Counted from the stretch's first letter, positions 1-10,667 are shown. The stretch is DNA of 30,186 nt from CAYYJM01 sp964471755 (GCA_964471755.1 CAYYJM010000048.1:1-30186); one strand, 5' to 3'. Translations and numbers: made by a program. The notes: generated by a model from the sequence alone, not told the origin.

Positions 1-82
1 GCCCTGGTGCGCTTACTTCGCTCGGCCTGCGGCCTCGCTGCGTGCGCGGCTCTGACAGCGTCGAGCCGGCTCGTTCTTGGGT

Positions 83-3000
83 TTACTTCGCGCCGGTTAC
101 CGTGATCTCGACCGGGTTGGCCGTGCCACGGTTGGTCGGCGTGTAGTACTCGTAGGCGACCGACACCGGTGTCTTTGCCTTGATCGGGTACTTCGGCTTC
201 AGCGTGTAGGTGAAGCTCAGTTCCTGGCCCGGCTGGATGTCGCCCAGGTACAGGATGATCTGTCGGCCGGTCACGTCAAACCGGTTGAGCTTCTTGGCCG
301 CCACCAACTCGGCGAACTCCCCCGCGTCCACGGTGAAGCCCGGCGGCACACCCAGTTCGAGCATCAGCATGCTCGTCGGCACCTGGCCATTGTACTTGAC
401 CTTCGCCGTCGCCGTCAGTTTGTCCTTCGTGGACAGTTCCTTGCGGTCGTAGTCCACGCCGACGTCGTAGAGCTTCGCCTGCTCGATCTTCGTCGGATAG
501 GCGACGTGATGCCGACCGACGATCTGGTACATCAGGCTCGTTTCGCCCTTCACCTCGATGGCGACTTCCGTCTCGCCCTTCGGCTGCAAGCTGCTGGTCA
601 GGTCGAAGAACTGCAGCACGTCGCTGTTCTCCGCTGTCACCTTGCCGTCAGCGACGGGCTTGCCATCGACCTTGATGACGAAGGGCGTGACGCCCTCGTG
701 CGGCTTGCCACCGGCCGCCCCGATCAGCGCCTTCAGGGCCAGGATGGTCGCCTGGGTGCTGCCCCAGTGGCCCTCGCTGGTCTTTTGCTTGATCAGGAAC
801 GTCGTCGCCTTGTTGACGTTCTCGGTGAACTCGCCGTTCTTGAGCATGGCCAGCACGGTCAACGCGGTCGTCTCGGTCGTCAGGAAGTCGCCTCGGGCGT
901 AGGAGAGCGAGTGCCCGCCGGCCGGCGGCGCGAAGCAGATCGCCTTCCACTCTTCCTTGACCGTCTTCTTCTCATCGAGCTTGCGCAGGAGCTTCGTCAC
1001 GACCTTGTGCGTCGCGTCGTCCCTGGCATCCCAGCTCGCCAGGGCGTTCGCCGCCAGGGCCAGGATGTAGGCGTTCTCCTCCTTCTCGGCACGATCGCGG
1101 ATGTACGCGATCGACTTCGCCAGCTCCGGCGACTTCAGACCGCTATCGAGCAGAGCCCAGCAGACGTAGCTGGTCAGCAGCAGCTTCGCGTCGCCCATGC
1201 GCTCGATCGACTCGCTGTGCGTCGCGCCGATCTTCGACCAGGTGCCGTCGGCCTCGCGCTGCTTCATCAGCCAGGCCTGCGTTCGATCGATGATGGCGCG
1301 ATCGATCGGGTAGACTTTGCTCATGTCGTTGAACTCCTGCAGGCCATAGGCCGACAGCCAGATCAACGGTTCGCCGCTGCCCCACCAGTCGAAGCCGCCG
1401 CCGGGTCGCTCGAACGTGCAGAGTCGCTGATAGCCGGCTGACAGGTACTGCTCGGCCTTCATCATCACCTCGGGCGAACCCTGCTTCGTCTTGCGCAGGT
1501 AATCGACGACGAGGATGTTCGGATAGGCCGACGAGCTGGTCTGCTCGAAGCAGCCGCCCGGCATGCGGAGCATGGCATCCGTGCCTTCCAGGACCTGACT
1601 CATGACGCCGGGGTAGATCTTGACGAACAGCTTGTTCGCGTCCGCGACGGCGTGTTCGGGGATCGTCACCGTGTGCTTGATCGTCCCCTTGAGCCGGTCG
1701 GTGAAGACCTCCTCGACCTTCTGGCCGTACGGGGCCACGTCGATCTCGCGGGTGATGGCGTCGGACATCTCGCTGCCGACCGCCTTGACCACGAGTCGGC
1801 CCTTGCCGATCTTGTGAGCCCGGATGCGGAACGACACCGAGGTGACTTCGCCCTCCTTGAGGGTGAGTTCGCGTTTGAAGCCGCCCTCGACCAGCTCGAA
1901 CCAGGTGCCCGGTTCGAGTTCCAGCTTCAGCGTCTGTGGCTTCTTGAGGTAGTTGTAGACGGCTACCGGGAAGCTCACCTCGTCCTGGGCGGTCAGGTTG
2001 ACCGGCAGGTCGATATCGACGAAGAAGTCCTGGAAGACACGCAGGCCGGTCGTCGTGCCGCCGAGTTGACCGCCCTTGCTGGAGGCCGACGCCGTCAGCC
2101 GCCAGGTGGTGATGCTGTCGGCGAAGTTGACGTCCAGCGTCGCCTTGCCGTTTTCATCCGTGATCAGGGCCGGATACCAGAGCATCGTCTCGGGGAAGTA
2201 CTCGCGCATCCGGGTGATGGGAGCGCCAGCATCNNNNNNNNNNCGGCCTTGCCCTCGGCGTGCTTCTGCTGAGGAACGCCTTCCGCAGGGGCCGGTGCGG
2301 GCGGGAAGCCGCCCGGCTGGGCCGCTGCCATGGGGAGTCCTGGCAGGTTCGGCCCGCCACCGCCGAAACCGCCCGGCCCGAAGGCACGATTCATTTCCAG
2401 GTGCGCGCCGTCGCGCCGGGCGAAGCGATCCTCCATACCGAAACCCCGGTTCCGGAAGCCCCAGGCCCAGACCTGGCCGTGATTCTCCAGGTCGATGTCG
2501 TCCTTGGTCCCGACCTTGCCGTCCGGCCCGGCAGACACCAGGACGTACTGCGTCAGCACGCCGTTGCCCCAGACGTTCTGCTCCACCTCCTTCGGCCGCT
2601 TGACGAGTTGGATCTTGCGACCCCAGGCGTCCTCGGGCTGGGCCTGCTTGAAGTGAGCCAGAGCATCGCTCAGGAACGACTCCGGCAGCGTCCATTTCTT
2701 GTCTTTGAGGAACTTCGCCTGCTGCTGATTGCCGTACTGGACCACGAGCCAGGCGACGTTCGCCATGCGCTGCTGCGTCACCGCCTTGCCGAGATTCTCG
2801 GCCGTCAGTTCGGGATTGATCTTCGTCAGTTTCGCCAGCGTCAGCTTGCCGCCGAGCGGGTCGTTGAGGACCTGGTTCGGATTGCCCCAGAACTGCTGGA
2901 CGGCCTTGTCCAGAGCGTCCTCGGCGACGACGAGTTGGCCGGCCCGATCGACGCTCAGGGCCTTCGCGTTGTTCAGGACGTAGTTGAACAGGGCCTGGTT

Positions 3001-5436
3001 GATCTGCTGGATCGTCTGGTCCATCTGACGCCGACGTTCCAGGGCCGGGTCGGCCTCGATCCGCTTCGGCATGCCTGGCCGGATGGCCGTGAACAGCACC
3101 TCGGCGGCGAGCTGCTTCACCGGCGGCAGTTCATTCGGTCGGATGAGCGCCTCGACGCCCTCGGCCGGCTTGTAGAGCTGCTGCACCTTCGGTTCCATCA
3201 GCTCCTTCTGCAGCGTGAAGTAGACCTTCTCCAGACCCGGCTGCATCTCCTGCAGGGCGTAGACAGCCTCATCGACGATGACCAGGCCGAGGGCCGCCGC
3301 CGTCGGCTTGCCGCTGGCATCGACCACCTCGAAGGTCAGCTTGCCGGCCGCGCCCGGCTTGTAGACGTTCTTGTCGGCCGCGACGTTGATCTTCAGCGAC
3401 GACGCCGGGTTGACATAGACGACGCGCGAATCACGGAGGATCTCACCAGAGGCCAGCTGCTGGTAGGCGTGGACCTCCAGCGAACCGAACACCGCCTCGG
3501 GCAGATCGAGCGTGTGAGCGGCCTTCGCGTCCTTGACCTCCAGCCACTTCGTCAGCAGCGTCTGGCCGTCGCGAACGATGTCCAGGTAGACCGTCGGCAT
3601 GCCGGCCGAGGTCTGCACCTCGATCTCCATCGGCTCGCCGCCCTTGAAGATCGCCTTGTTCAGCCGCAGAAGCACGTTCGCTCCGAGCGGCTCCGTGTTC
3701 AGGGCTTGCAGGGCCGTCGCCGCGTTCCCCTTCGCGTCCTTCGCCTCGGCGAACAGATCGACGAGGTTCTGCGGACCCCAGACATCGATGGTCTGGCCGC
3801 CGACCATCTCGACCTTGCGCTGGCCGTGACCGCCGACGCGCAGGTCGGCCTTGTCCGGCGTGAAGCGGAACTCGGCCAGGCCGGCCTCGTTGGTCTTCAG
3901 CGATGCCAGCGGTTCGCCCTTGCCCTTCTGCTGTCCCTTCCACAGATCGACGGCGCAGACTGCCGACGAACCGTCGGGATAGATCGCCGCCGCGAAGACG
4001 CGATTCTCGACGCCTGGCGTGATCCGTCCACCCTCGGGAATCAGGCTCAGGCGGATCGGCTGGTTGGCGACCGGGTACGTCTTCGTGATCGTCTCACTGT
4101 GACTGGCCGTGTCGGTGACCTTGACCTCGAGCTTGACCAGGGCGTTGCCCTTGTCCAGCGGCTGGCCGACGAAGTAATCGGGCAGAGCGATCTCGAACTC
4201 GACCTTGCCCGTCGCGTCGGTCTTGCCCTGGAAGGTCTGAAAGTCCTTGAAGGCCACGTCGAAGGTGCTGGCCTTGATCTCGACGGTCCCGCCGGCGACC
4301 GGCTTGCCGAAGAAGTAATCGACCTGGAGGCTGCCCTTGAGCGTCTCCTTCGGCAGGTAGTACGCCTTGTCGCTGGTGACGGCGGCCTTGAACTTGGGCA
4401 GGACGTAGGGCTTGACGGTGACGGTCTTCGTCGCGGTCGTCTCGCCGAGAATGGCGCGGAGCTGGTAGTCGCCCTGGTTGACCTCGGTGGCGAGGTCGAA
4501 CGAGTAGGCGGCGATGCCGTGTTCGCTGACCTTGAGGGTCTTCTTGCCGACCTTGTTGCCGCGGGCGTCCTCGACCTCGAAGGTGAGATCGCGGCCGGCG
4601 TCCGGGGCCAGGGTCATGCTGTTCAGGCAGAGGGCCCGCAGATGGATCGTCTGGCCCGGCTGATACATCGGCTTGTCCGAGACGAGCAGGACGCGCGAGG
4701 CGTTCTTGAGCGTCACCGGTTTGGTGATCTTCTCCTCGCCGAAGGCCGAGCGGGTGACGATTTCGAGCTGATACTGGCCGGTCGTCCACTGCGGCACCGG
4801 CAGTTCCAGGACGGCGACGCCATCGTTGGCCGTGACGCCCTTCTGGAGGATCTGTTTCTGGTCCTTGCCGATGAGGGTGACCTCGACTTCCGAGCCGGGC
4901 AGCGGCACGGTGTCAGTGATCGACCGCGCGCCGGAGACGGCACAGCGCAGGCTGGTCTTCGTCCCGGCGTGCAGTTCACTGCTGGCCGAGAAGCTCGTCT
5001 CGTGCGGCTTGACGAGCATGACGCCGGCGAGGGTGCCCTTCGTCGTCTTTCCGGCGAAGGTCGCGCGAACCTCGACCTGCTCCGGCTTCTCCTTCGGCAG
5101 GGCCAGTGTGAACGTGTGGCCAGTGGCGACGCCGGTCTGGGTCACCTCCCGGCTGGCGCTGTCGAGGAGTTTGTCGCCAGGGCCGACGAACTCGACCTTG
5201 AGTGTGCCCTTGACGGGTTCGCCGCTGGCGGGCGGCAGGTGAACGAAGAACAGGATGCTGTCCTTGTTCTGCTTGTCCTTGAATGCGGCCAGGTTCTGGG
5301 GCTCTGTGGGAGCGCCCTGAACCGGCTGCGAGCCGGGCCCCATGAGGGCGACGAGGCCGACGATGAAGGCTCCCAGGCCGGTGGCGACGCCGACCGGCAC
5401 CCAGGGGAAAGCCCCACGCAGCGGATTGGCTGCCAT
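83..5436 (-). CDS. Alpha-2-macroglobulin family protein (interrupted by assembly gap)
   Basis: Large envelope protease-trap protein, about 1780 residues, read in two pieces: 5436-2244 and 2233-83, which lie in different frames only because the 10-N gap has an arbitrary length. The N-terminus is basic then hydrophobic (about residues 13-32), a signal anchor or signal peptide. Next come macroglobulin (MG2/MG3-like) domains with the K-P-M-Y-x-P-G-Q signature, a bait-region-type domain (K-N-V-Y-K-P-G), and a roughly 200-residue insert ending in a Gly/Pro-rich stretch. After the gap the A2M domain resumes (R-E-Y-F-P-E-T-x-L-W). The thioester motif is G-C-F-E-Q (Cys codon 1550-1552, Gln codon 1541-1543), so the Cys and Gln that form the thioester are present, with Phe in the variable position. 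An alpha/alpha TED domain and a receptor-binding-like end follow. The start is ATG 5436, not GTG 5442, because the GTG overlaps the GGAGG ribosome site. Known bacterial relatives trap attacking proteases in the periplasm; that role is inferred here. Confidence 0.95.
2234..2243. other. Assembly gap (10 N) inside the macroglobulin gene
   Basis: Ten N of arbitrary length. The coding frame before and after does not match if the gap is taken literally, although both sides are clearly the same protein. The flanking coding sequence is Gly/Pro/Ala-rich low complexity, a plausible cause of assembly failure. The missing piece may hold part of the bait-region side of the A2M domain. Confidence 0.98.
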
Positions 5437-5442
5437 GAACAC

Positions 5443-5447
5443 CTCCA
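5443..5447 (-). promoter_or_regulatory. Shine-Dalgarno site that fixes the macroglobulin start
   Basis: On the minus strand GGAGG is followed by TGTTC and ATG (5436), a spacing of 5 nt. The in-frame GTG at 5442 overlaps the last G of the site and so cannot be the start it serves. This decides for ATG and shortens the protein by two residues. Confidence 0.7.
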
Positions 5448-5587
5448 GGCTTGTGAATACGAGTAGCGACCGCTTTCGCGGCGACGGTTATCCTATAGGA
5501 CGAGACACCCCCCGCCGGAGTTGCCTCGTCGCGCAGAAGAATGAGGAACCGGCCAGCGAACCTCGCGAGTGATCGAGGGAGGGAGCG

Positions 5588-8500
5588 ATGCAATCCCACG
5601 GCGCCACCTGGCAGGCACGGCCACTGTTCGTCACCAGCACGTTCGCCGACATGCAGGCGGAGCGGGACCATCTCCGCGATCATGTCTTTCCCGTCCTGGA
5701 GGAGCGGCTCCGGCAACGTCGGCTCCACCTGGAGCCGATCGACCTGCGCTGTGGCGTCGATACCTTCTCCGTGGAGGATACGCCGGAGAGGGATCTGCTG
5801 GTGCTGCGCGTCTGCCTGGGCGAGGTCGAGCGGAGCCGACCGTTCCTGCTCGTGCTGCTCGGCGATCGCTACGGCTGGGCTCCGCCGGAGGGGAGTGTCC
5901 GGGCTGCTCTCGGCCCGGATTCTGCCGTCCGCGCTGACGCCGACCTGAGCGTCACCGCCCTGGAAGTCGAGGTCGGCGTCCTGCAAGCCGACGATCCAGA
6001 GCGACGCTGCCGCGTCTTCCTGCGCGAACCGCTTCCCTACGACGCGATGCGGCCGGAGGTCGCCGCCCGGTACAGCGAGGACCATCGGCATCAGGCCGGG
6101 GCGTCGGAGCGACTCCGCGAGTTGAAGTGCCGTCTCCTGGCCGATCCGACCTTGTGGGGCCGTGTCCATCGATACGCGGCCACCTGGGACGCCGGGCGCG
6201 AGCGAGTCGCCGGCCTGGAGACCTGGGGCGAGCAGGTCCTTGAACTGCTCTGGCAGGATCTGGACGAGGCGACTCGATCCATCGGCACCGCGACTGAGCC
6301 GGCCAGCCCGCCGACCTGGCAGGCGGAGGAACGGGCGACCCTGGATGGGTTCGTCGCCGACCGACTGCGGGACTTCGTCGGCCGGCAGGCCATCATCCGC
6401 GAACTGCTCGCCACCGCCACCGGCCCGGACGAGACGGGGCCGTGGGGCGTGTGCGTCACCGGTGTCTCCGGGGCAGGCAAGAGCGCCCTGTTCGCTCGCC
6501 TGCACCGCGAACTGACCGGCCGCGACGATCTGGTCCTGCTCGCCCACGCCGCCGGGATCAGCGCTCGCTCAACCGGAGTCGAGGCGATGCTTCGTCTCTG
6601 GATCGACGCCCTCCGTGCCGCTCTGGGAGAAGCTGCGCCCGACGCGACGATGGACCCGGCTCCGGAACGAACCTTCGCCGAGTTGCTGGCCCGCTGCGCC
6701 CGACAGCGGCGCGTCGTCCTCCTGGTCGATGCCCTCGACCGTTTCGAGCGGGCTCCCGGAATGCGCGGCCTGTCGTGGCTGCCCACGATCCTGCCGGCGA
6801 ACGTTCGGTTCCTGGCAACCACTCTTGGCGGATCGGAGTCGGAGGATCTGAAGAAACGCGAGGGCATCCGGGTCCGTGAACTGCCCGGTTTGCGTCCTGA
6901 CGAGGCTCGCTCTCTGGCCGCGGCGGTCTGCCGGCGTCATCATCGCGAGCTGAACCCGGCTCTGGTCGAGATTCTGCTTGCCAAGACGGACCCGGACGGC
7001 ACGCCGGCGGCGACGGTTCCACTCTGGCTCGAACTGGCTGTCGAGGAACTGAACCGGCTCGGGGCCGACGACTTCGAGCGGGCCGAGTCCGATCCGCGCT
7101 ACGCCAATCTGCCCGATCCGGGCCAGCGTCTGTTCGCCCTGCTGCGCGATGCCGCCGAGATGCTGCCGCTGGACATCCGGGCTCTGTACGATGGCCTGCT
7201 CGCCCGGGCCGAGCGCCTCTACGGCGTGGCCTGGGTCCGCTCGATGGTCAGCCTGATCGCCCTTGGTCGGGAGGGCTGGCGCGACTCGGATCTGCGTGAC
7301 CTGCTTCCCCAGGCGGCCGCGGTCGTCGCCCCGGAGGCGTCGCCGGTGACGTGGACCGATCTGCACTTCGCCGCCGTCCGCCGGTCATTGCGAGCGCACC
7401 TGGTGCAGCGCGGCGGAGCCGCCCGCTGGTCCGTGTTCCACGCCCAGCTGCGCGACGCGATCCTGGCTCGCTGTCTGCCGGATGTCAGCAAACGGATCGA
7501 GTTGCACGAGCGCATCGCCGCTCACCTCGCCGCCCTGCCCTCCGGCGACCCGGTTCGTGCGACGGAGTTGGTCTACCACCTTCTGGAAAGCGGCCAGACG
7601 CGCCGGGCGGGCGTGTGCTACCTCGACTCGTCCGTCATCGGCCTGAACTTCGACGCGGGCACGCAGGCTTTCGCCGGCCGAGTTGTGGAGGCCAGCGACC
7701 CGGACGACGACCTGGCCGGCGTGCGTGCGATCGTTCAACCGGTCGAGCAACCGAACGACGACGATTACTTTCTGGTCGTCCACCTGTGCAAGGTCCTGCA
7801 CCAGAACGTCCTGCCGGCCCTGAAGACGCGGGTCAGCCTCTGGCACCTGGTTCGACTCTGTGAGGCGACGGAACTCGGCATGACGTGGGCGCTGAGCAAG
7901 GGCGTTTCGCGTCATTTCGACGGTCACCTGGCCGCGAGCCATCAGACGCGCGGCGATCTGCTCGTCACCCTCGGCGACTTCCCGGCGGCCCTGTCGGCTT
8001 ACGCCGATGCCATCCGCGTCTTCACTCGTCTCTACGAGTTTTCCGGCAAGGAGACCGACTTCGCGGCGATCGCTGGATGCCAGGAGCGGGCCGCCCGCGT
8101 GTTCCTGCGCAGCGGCGACGGAGCCAGCGCGGCTCGCTCCGCCAGCGTGGCCCTGAACATGTTCCGGGAGCTATCCACCCGACAGCCGGAGGATCCGATC
8201 TGGGCTCACGACGTGGCCCGCTGTCATGGCCTCGTCAGTGAAGTACACGTCTCCGCCGGGGACTGGACCTCCGCCCGCTTCGCCTGCGAGGCCGCGCTTC
8301 AGGTGCGCCGGCAATACCTGGACCACATTCCGCGAACCGGCCGTGAGATCCATCTCAAGGTCGAGGCGGTTCGTAGTGGCTTCTGTCCCGTGCCGACCGG
8401 CGAGAGCGAGGGTCTGTTCGATCGTCCGCCAACGCGCGGCGAGAAGGAACAGGGCCTGGCTCGGGATAGCAGTCGGCTGGCCGAGATCCTGGCCGAGCGT

Positions 8501-9925
8501 GGCTCTCTGGCCCGGGCGATCGTCGCGCATCAGGCGGCACGCGATACGCTGCGTCGCCTGCTCGTCGAGGACCCGGCCAACGTCGAGCTGGAGTCCGACC
8601 TGGCGGCAGTGACGGCGGCACTGGCCCGGGCGCTACTCCGTCGCGGAGACTGGCCCGACGCCCTCGCCGCGGCCCGGACGGTGACGCACCTGTGGCAGGG
8701 CCTGGCCGACCGCCAACCGGATCACGCTCTCTGGCGCTTCGAGCTATCGCGGGCCCACGAACTGGTCGGCGACGTGCTGGCCGCTCAGGGGGATCTCGTC
8801 GAGGCCGTCTCCGCCTATCAGCGTTCGCTGGCAATTCGGCGTCAGCTCCTCGATGTTCATCCCGACAGCCCGGACTGGCAGCGGGCGTGGACGGCGACCC
8901 AGCATCGCCTGGCCGCCCTGATTCAGCCGGCCAGCCCCCGACCGGAGCCGAAACCGGCTCCCCGACGTGTCGAACCGTTGCCGTCTCCGGAGCCGGTCCG
9001 GTCGAGACGGCCCGACAACGTGCAGTGTTCCGGCTGCGGGCGGACATTCGCTGACCGTCGGCCCGGCGAGTTGTGTCCGCACTGCTCGGACAAGCTGGTG
9101 CCGTACCAGCCCCGGAGTTGGTTCTGGGTCGTGGCCCTGGTCGTCGCCGTCGCTCTGGGCGGGGCTGGTTACTGGCTGGCGACCCGGCCAGGGAGTCCAC
9201 CGGCAAGGCCATCGAGCGACTTCTTCCCCAACGTACGGGGAACGCACTGGTCCTACGAGATCGCCGTTCCGGGTGCGGACGCTCCCCTGATGTACGAGGA
9301 GGTTACCTGGCCGCTGGCCGGTGGGGGGCGGACTTACGTCACGCGCGGCCTCCTCCCTGGACACCTCGAAGCGGGCGGTGGAGCGGGGAACTATCGCCTC
9401 GAACTCCGCGTCAAGGGCCACGCTCCGAAGCAAGGCCCCTTGCGGTATCCCCACGGCGTCGAAATCGAGGTCGTTCGCGATGACCTCGGCGTCTTCCGTC
9501 ATCACAAGCAGGTCTTCTGGGCGATCAGCGATACCGACCGCTTCCAGGTCAATCAGGTCGTCACCTATCCACCCGAGACGCCGGGGGCACCGCACCGTGG
9601 ACTGTCTGGAGACGATGGCAGCGCGATGCGTCTGCACTTCTTCGACGGCACGCCCGAAACGCGGATCAATCTGCGTGGCTCCGGCGAGTCGCTTCGGTTC
9701 ATCGGGGTGCAGAAGAATCTCTCCGGGCACGAAGGGATCGAGTGCTGTCATTTCGTCCGAACCGTGCAACCCGGCGAGCGGTCGGATAGTCGGCTCAATC
9801 GAGGCTTCACCGAGGATCTGTGGTTCGCTCGGGGCAAGGGGCTGGTTCGCCTGGTCCAGCGGGTGGATGGGGTTGCGGCCATGACCTGGTCGCTGGTGTC
9901 TTTCTCACGGGGCGATGGGCCGTGA
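5588..9925 (+). CDS. DUF4062-STAND ATPase with TPR repeats, zinc ribbon, transmembrane helix and extracytoplasmic domain
   Basis: 1445 residues. Residues about 10-115 match the DUF4062 pattern (F-V-T-S-T-F-x-D-M-x-x-E-R-D-x-L, then L-L-G-D-R-Y-G-W), as at the front of animal TEP1/NWD1/NPHP3-type proteins. A STAND/NACHT-like P-loop NTPase follows, with Walker A GVSGAGKS (292-299) and Walker B V-V-L-L-V-D-A-L-D (Asp381). A helical region and TPR-like units follow (about 784-820, 970-1000, 1057-1090). A C-x2-C...C-x2-C zinc ribbon (Cys1147, 1150, 1163, 1166) leads into one strong transmembrane segment (about 1178-1198). The last roughly 245 residues are beta-rich and resemble extracytoplasmic domains that start F-P-N-V-R-G-T-x-W-S-Y-E and end W-F-A-R-G-K-G-L-V. 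Predicted topology: ATPase and TPRs in the cytoplasm, C-terminus outside. The ATG is preceded by a strong GAGGGAGGG site. STAND proteins are switch-like ATPases in signalling or defence; which applies here is not known. Confidence 0.9.
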   Translation: MQSHGATWQARPLFVTSTFADMQAERDHLRDHVFPVLEERLRQRRLHLEPIDLRCGVDTFSVEDTPERDLLVLRVCLGEVERSRPFLLVLLGDRYGWAPPEGSVRAALGPDSAVRADADLSVTALEVEVGVLQADDPERRCRVFLREPLPYDAMRPEVAARYSEDHRHQAGASERLRELKCRLLADPTLWGRVHRYAATWDAGRERVAGLETWGEQVLELLWQDLDEATRSIGTATEPASPPTWQAEERATLDGFVADRLRDFVGRQAIIRELLATATGPDETGPWGVCVTGVSGAGKSALFARLHRELTGRDDLVLLAHAAGISARSTGVEAMLRLWIDALRAALGEAAPDATMDPAPERTFAELLARCARQRRVVLLVDALDRFERAPGMRGLSWLPTILPANVRFLATTLGGSESEDLKKREGIRVRELPGLRPDEARSLAAAVCRRHHRELNPALVEILLAKTDPDGTPAATVPLWLELAVEELNRLGADDFERAESDPRYANLPDPGQRLFALLRDAAEMLPLDIRALYDGLLARAERLYGVAWVRSMVSLIALGREGWRDSDLRDLLPQAAAVVAPEASPVTWTDLHFAAVRRSLRAHLVQRGGAARWSVFHAQLRDAILARCLPDVSKRIELHERIAAHLAALPSGDPVRATELVYHLLESGQTRRAGVCYLDSSVIGLNFDAGTQAFAGRVVEASDPDDDLAGVRAIVQPVEQPNDDDYFLVVHLCKVLHQNVLPALKTRVSLWHLVRLCEATELGMTWALSKGVSRHFDGHLAASHQTRGDLLVTLGDFPAALSAYADAIRVFTRLYEFSGKETDFAAIAGCQERAARVFLRSGDGASAARSASVALNMFRELSTRQPEDPIWAHDVARCHGLVSEVHVSAGDWTSARFACEAALQVRRQYLDHIPRTGREIHLKVEAVRSGFCPVPTGESEGLFDRPPTRGEKEQGLARDSSRLAEILAERGSLARAIVAHQAARDTLRRLLVEDPANVELESDLAAVTAALARALLRRGDWPDALAAARTVTHLWQGLADRQPDHALWRFELSRAHELVGDVLAAQGDLVEAVSAYQRSLAIRRQLLDVHPDSPDWQRAWTATQHRLAALIQPASPRPEPKPAPRRVEPLPSPEPVRSRRPDNVQCSGCGRTFADRRPGELCPHCSDKLVPYQPRSWFWVVALVVAVALGGAGYWLATRPGSPPARPSSDFFPNVRGTHWSYEIAVPGADAPLMYEEVTWPLAGGGRTYVTRGLLPGHLEAGGGAGNYRLELRVKGHAPKQGPLRYPHGVEIEVVRDDLGVFRHHKQVFWAISDTDRFQVNQVVTYPPETPGAPHRGLSGDDGSAMRLHFFDGTPETRINLRGSGESLRFIGVQKNLSGHEGIECCHFVRTVQPGERSDSRLNRGFTEDLWFARGKGLVRLVQRVDGVAAMTWSLVSFSRGDGP

Positions 9926-9938
9926 GGAGAACCGTTTC

Positions 9939-10631
9939 TCACCGTGGGCGAATGTCCACCCCTGCGGCGGCAAGCGCGTCGCGGAGGGCCCGAAGGAACG
10001 CGAGTGCTTCGGGGTTGTCACCGTGGACACAGAGGCTCTGCACGCACCGCTCACGCAGCAGCCAGAGAGCCTGGGTCGTCGCCTCTTCCGGCGTCCTGAC
10101 GTGGGCGTCCGGCTCCGTCCGGGGGACGAGCGTGCCGTCGGGCCGATAACGCCGATCGGCGAAGCCTTCACGGAGGTAGTTCACCTGGCCTTGACAGGCG
10201 GCCTCCAGGGTCGAGCCTGGCAGGCCCATGACGGGGAGCTGGAGCAGGGCCGCCGTCGCGGCGATCACGGCAGCCAGGGCAGGCTCCCGGTTCGCCTGGT
10301 TATACAGGGCCCCGTGCAGTTTCAGGTACGCGACCTCCAGGCCGTGCGCGCGAGCCAGACCACGCAGGGCGCTCACCTGGTAGATGATTTCAGCCCGGAC
10401 CTGCTCCGGCGGAAGGTTCATCTCGCGTCGGCCAAAGTTCGCTCGATCGGCGTAGCCTGGATGAGCGCCGATGCGTACGCCATGCTGACCGGCCAGGGTG
10501 AGGGTCTGTTCGGCGGTCAGGGCGTCGCCGGCGTGGAAGCCGCAGGCGACGTTCGCCGACGTGATCAGGCCCATGAGAGCGGCGTCCGCGCCGACGCCCT
10601 CGCCCAGATCGCAGTTGAGATCGATTTGCAC
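9939..10631 (-). CDS. pxpA: 5-oxoprolinase subunit A (LamB/YcsF family)
   Basis: 230 residues, slightly shorter than the roughly 245 of the E. coli protein, and collinear with it throughout. It begins with I-D-L-N-C-D-L-G-E-G, followed by S-A-N-V-A-C-G-F-H-A-G-D (25-36), G-A-H-P-G-Y-x-D-R (55-63), L-K-L-H-G-A-L-Y-N and a late C-V-H-G-D. PxpA works with PxpB and PxpC in ATP-dependent opening of 5-oxoproline (pyroglutamate) to glutamate. Subunits B and C are not in the window, so the complete enzyme cannot be confirmed here. The start is GTG 10631 with a weak AGGA upstream. The gene lies 36 bp after hicB on the same strand, suggesting a shared transcript. It ends 13 bp from the convergent STAND gene. 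Confidence 0.93.
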   Translation of the reverse strand: MQIDLNCDLGEGVGADAALMGLITSANVACGFHAGDALTAEQTLTLAGQHGVRIGAHPGYADRANFGRREMNLPPEQVRAEIIYQVSALRGLARAHGLEVAYLKLHGALYNQANREPALAAVIAATAALLQLPVMGLPGSTLEAACQGQVNYLREGFADRRYRPDGTLVPRTEPDAHVRTPEEATTQALWLLRERCVQSLCVHGDNPEALAFLRALRDALAAAGVDIRPR

Positions 10632-10667
10632 GGCTGGTCCTACGGCGAGTGCCGATCGACATTCCCT

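Noticed and set aside
63..72. Palindrome GAGCCGGCTC downstream of the macroglobulin
   Set aside because: No loop and no T-tract, so not a credible terminator; expected by chance in GC-rich DNA.
2260..5466. Long open frame on the plus strand opposite the macroglobulin
   Set aside because: Arg/Leu/Asp-rich translation with no family motifs, produced by the high-GC third-position bias of the real minus-strand gene.
4976..6547. Minus-strand open frame spanning the macroglobulin start and the STAND gene
   Set aside because: Crosses a divergent intergenic region and two well-supported genes in a non-coding frame; no motif.
9922..9942. Possible bidirectional terminator between the STAND gene and pxpA
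   Set aside because: Only a 5-bp stem (GTGAG/CTCAC) with an 11-nt loop and no T-tract; too weak.
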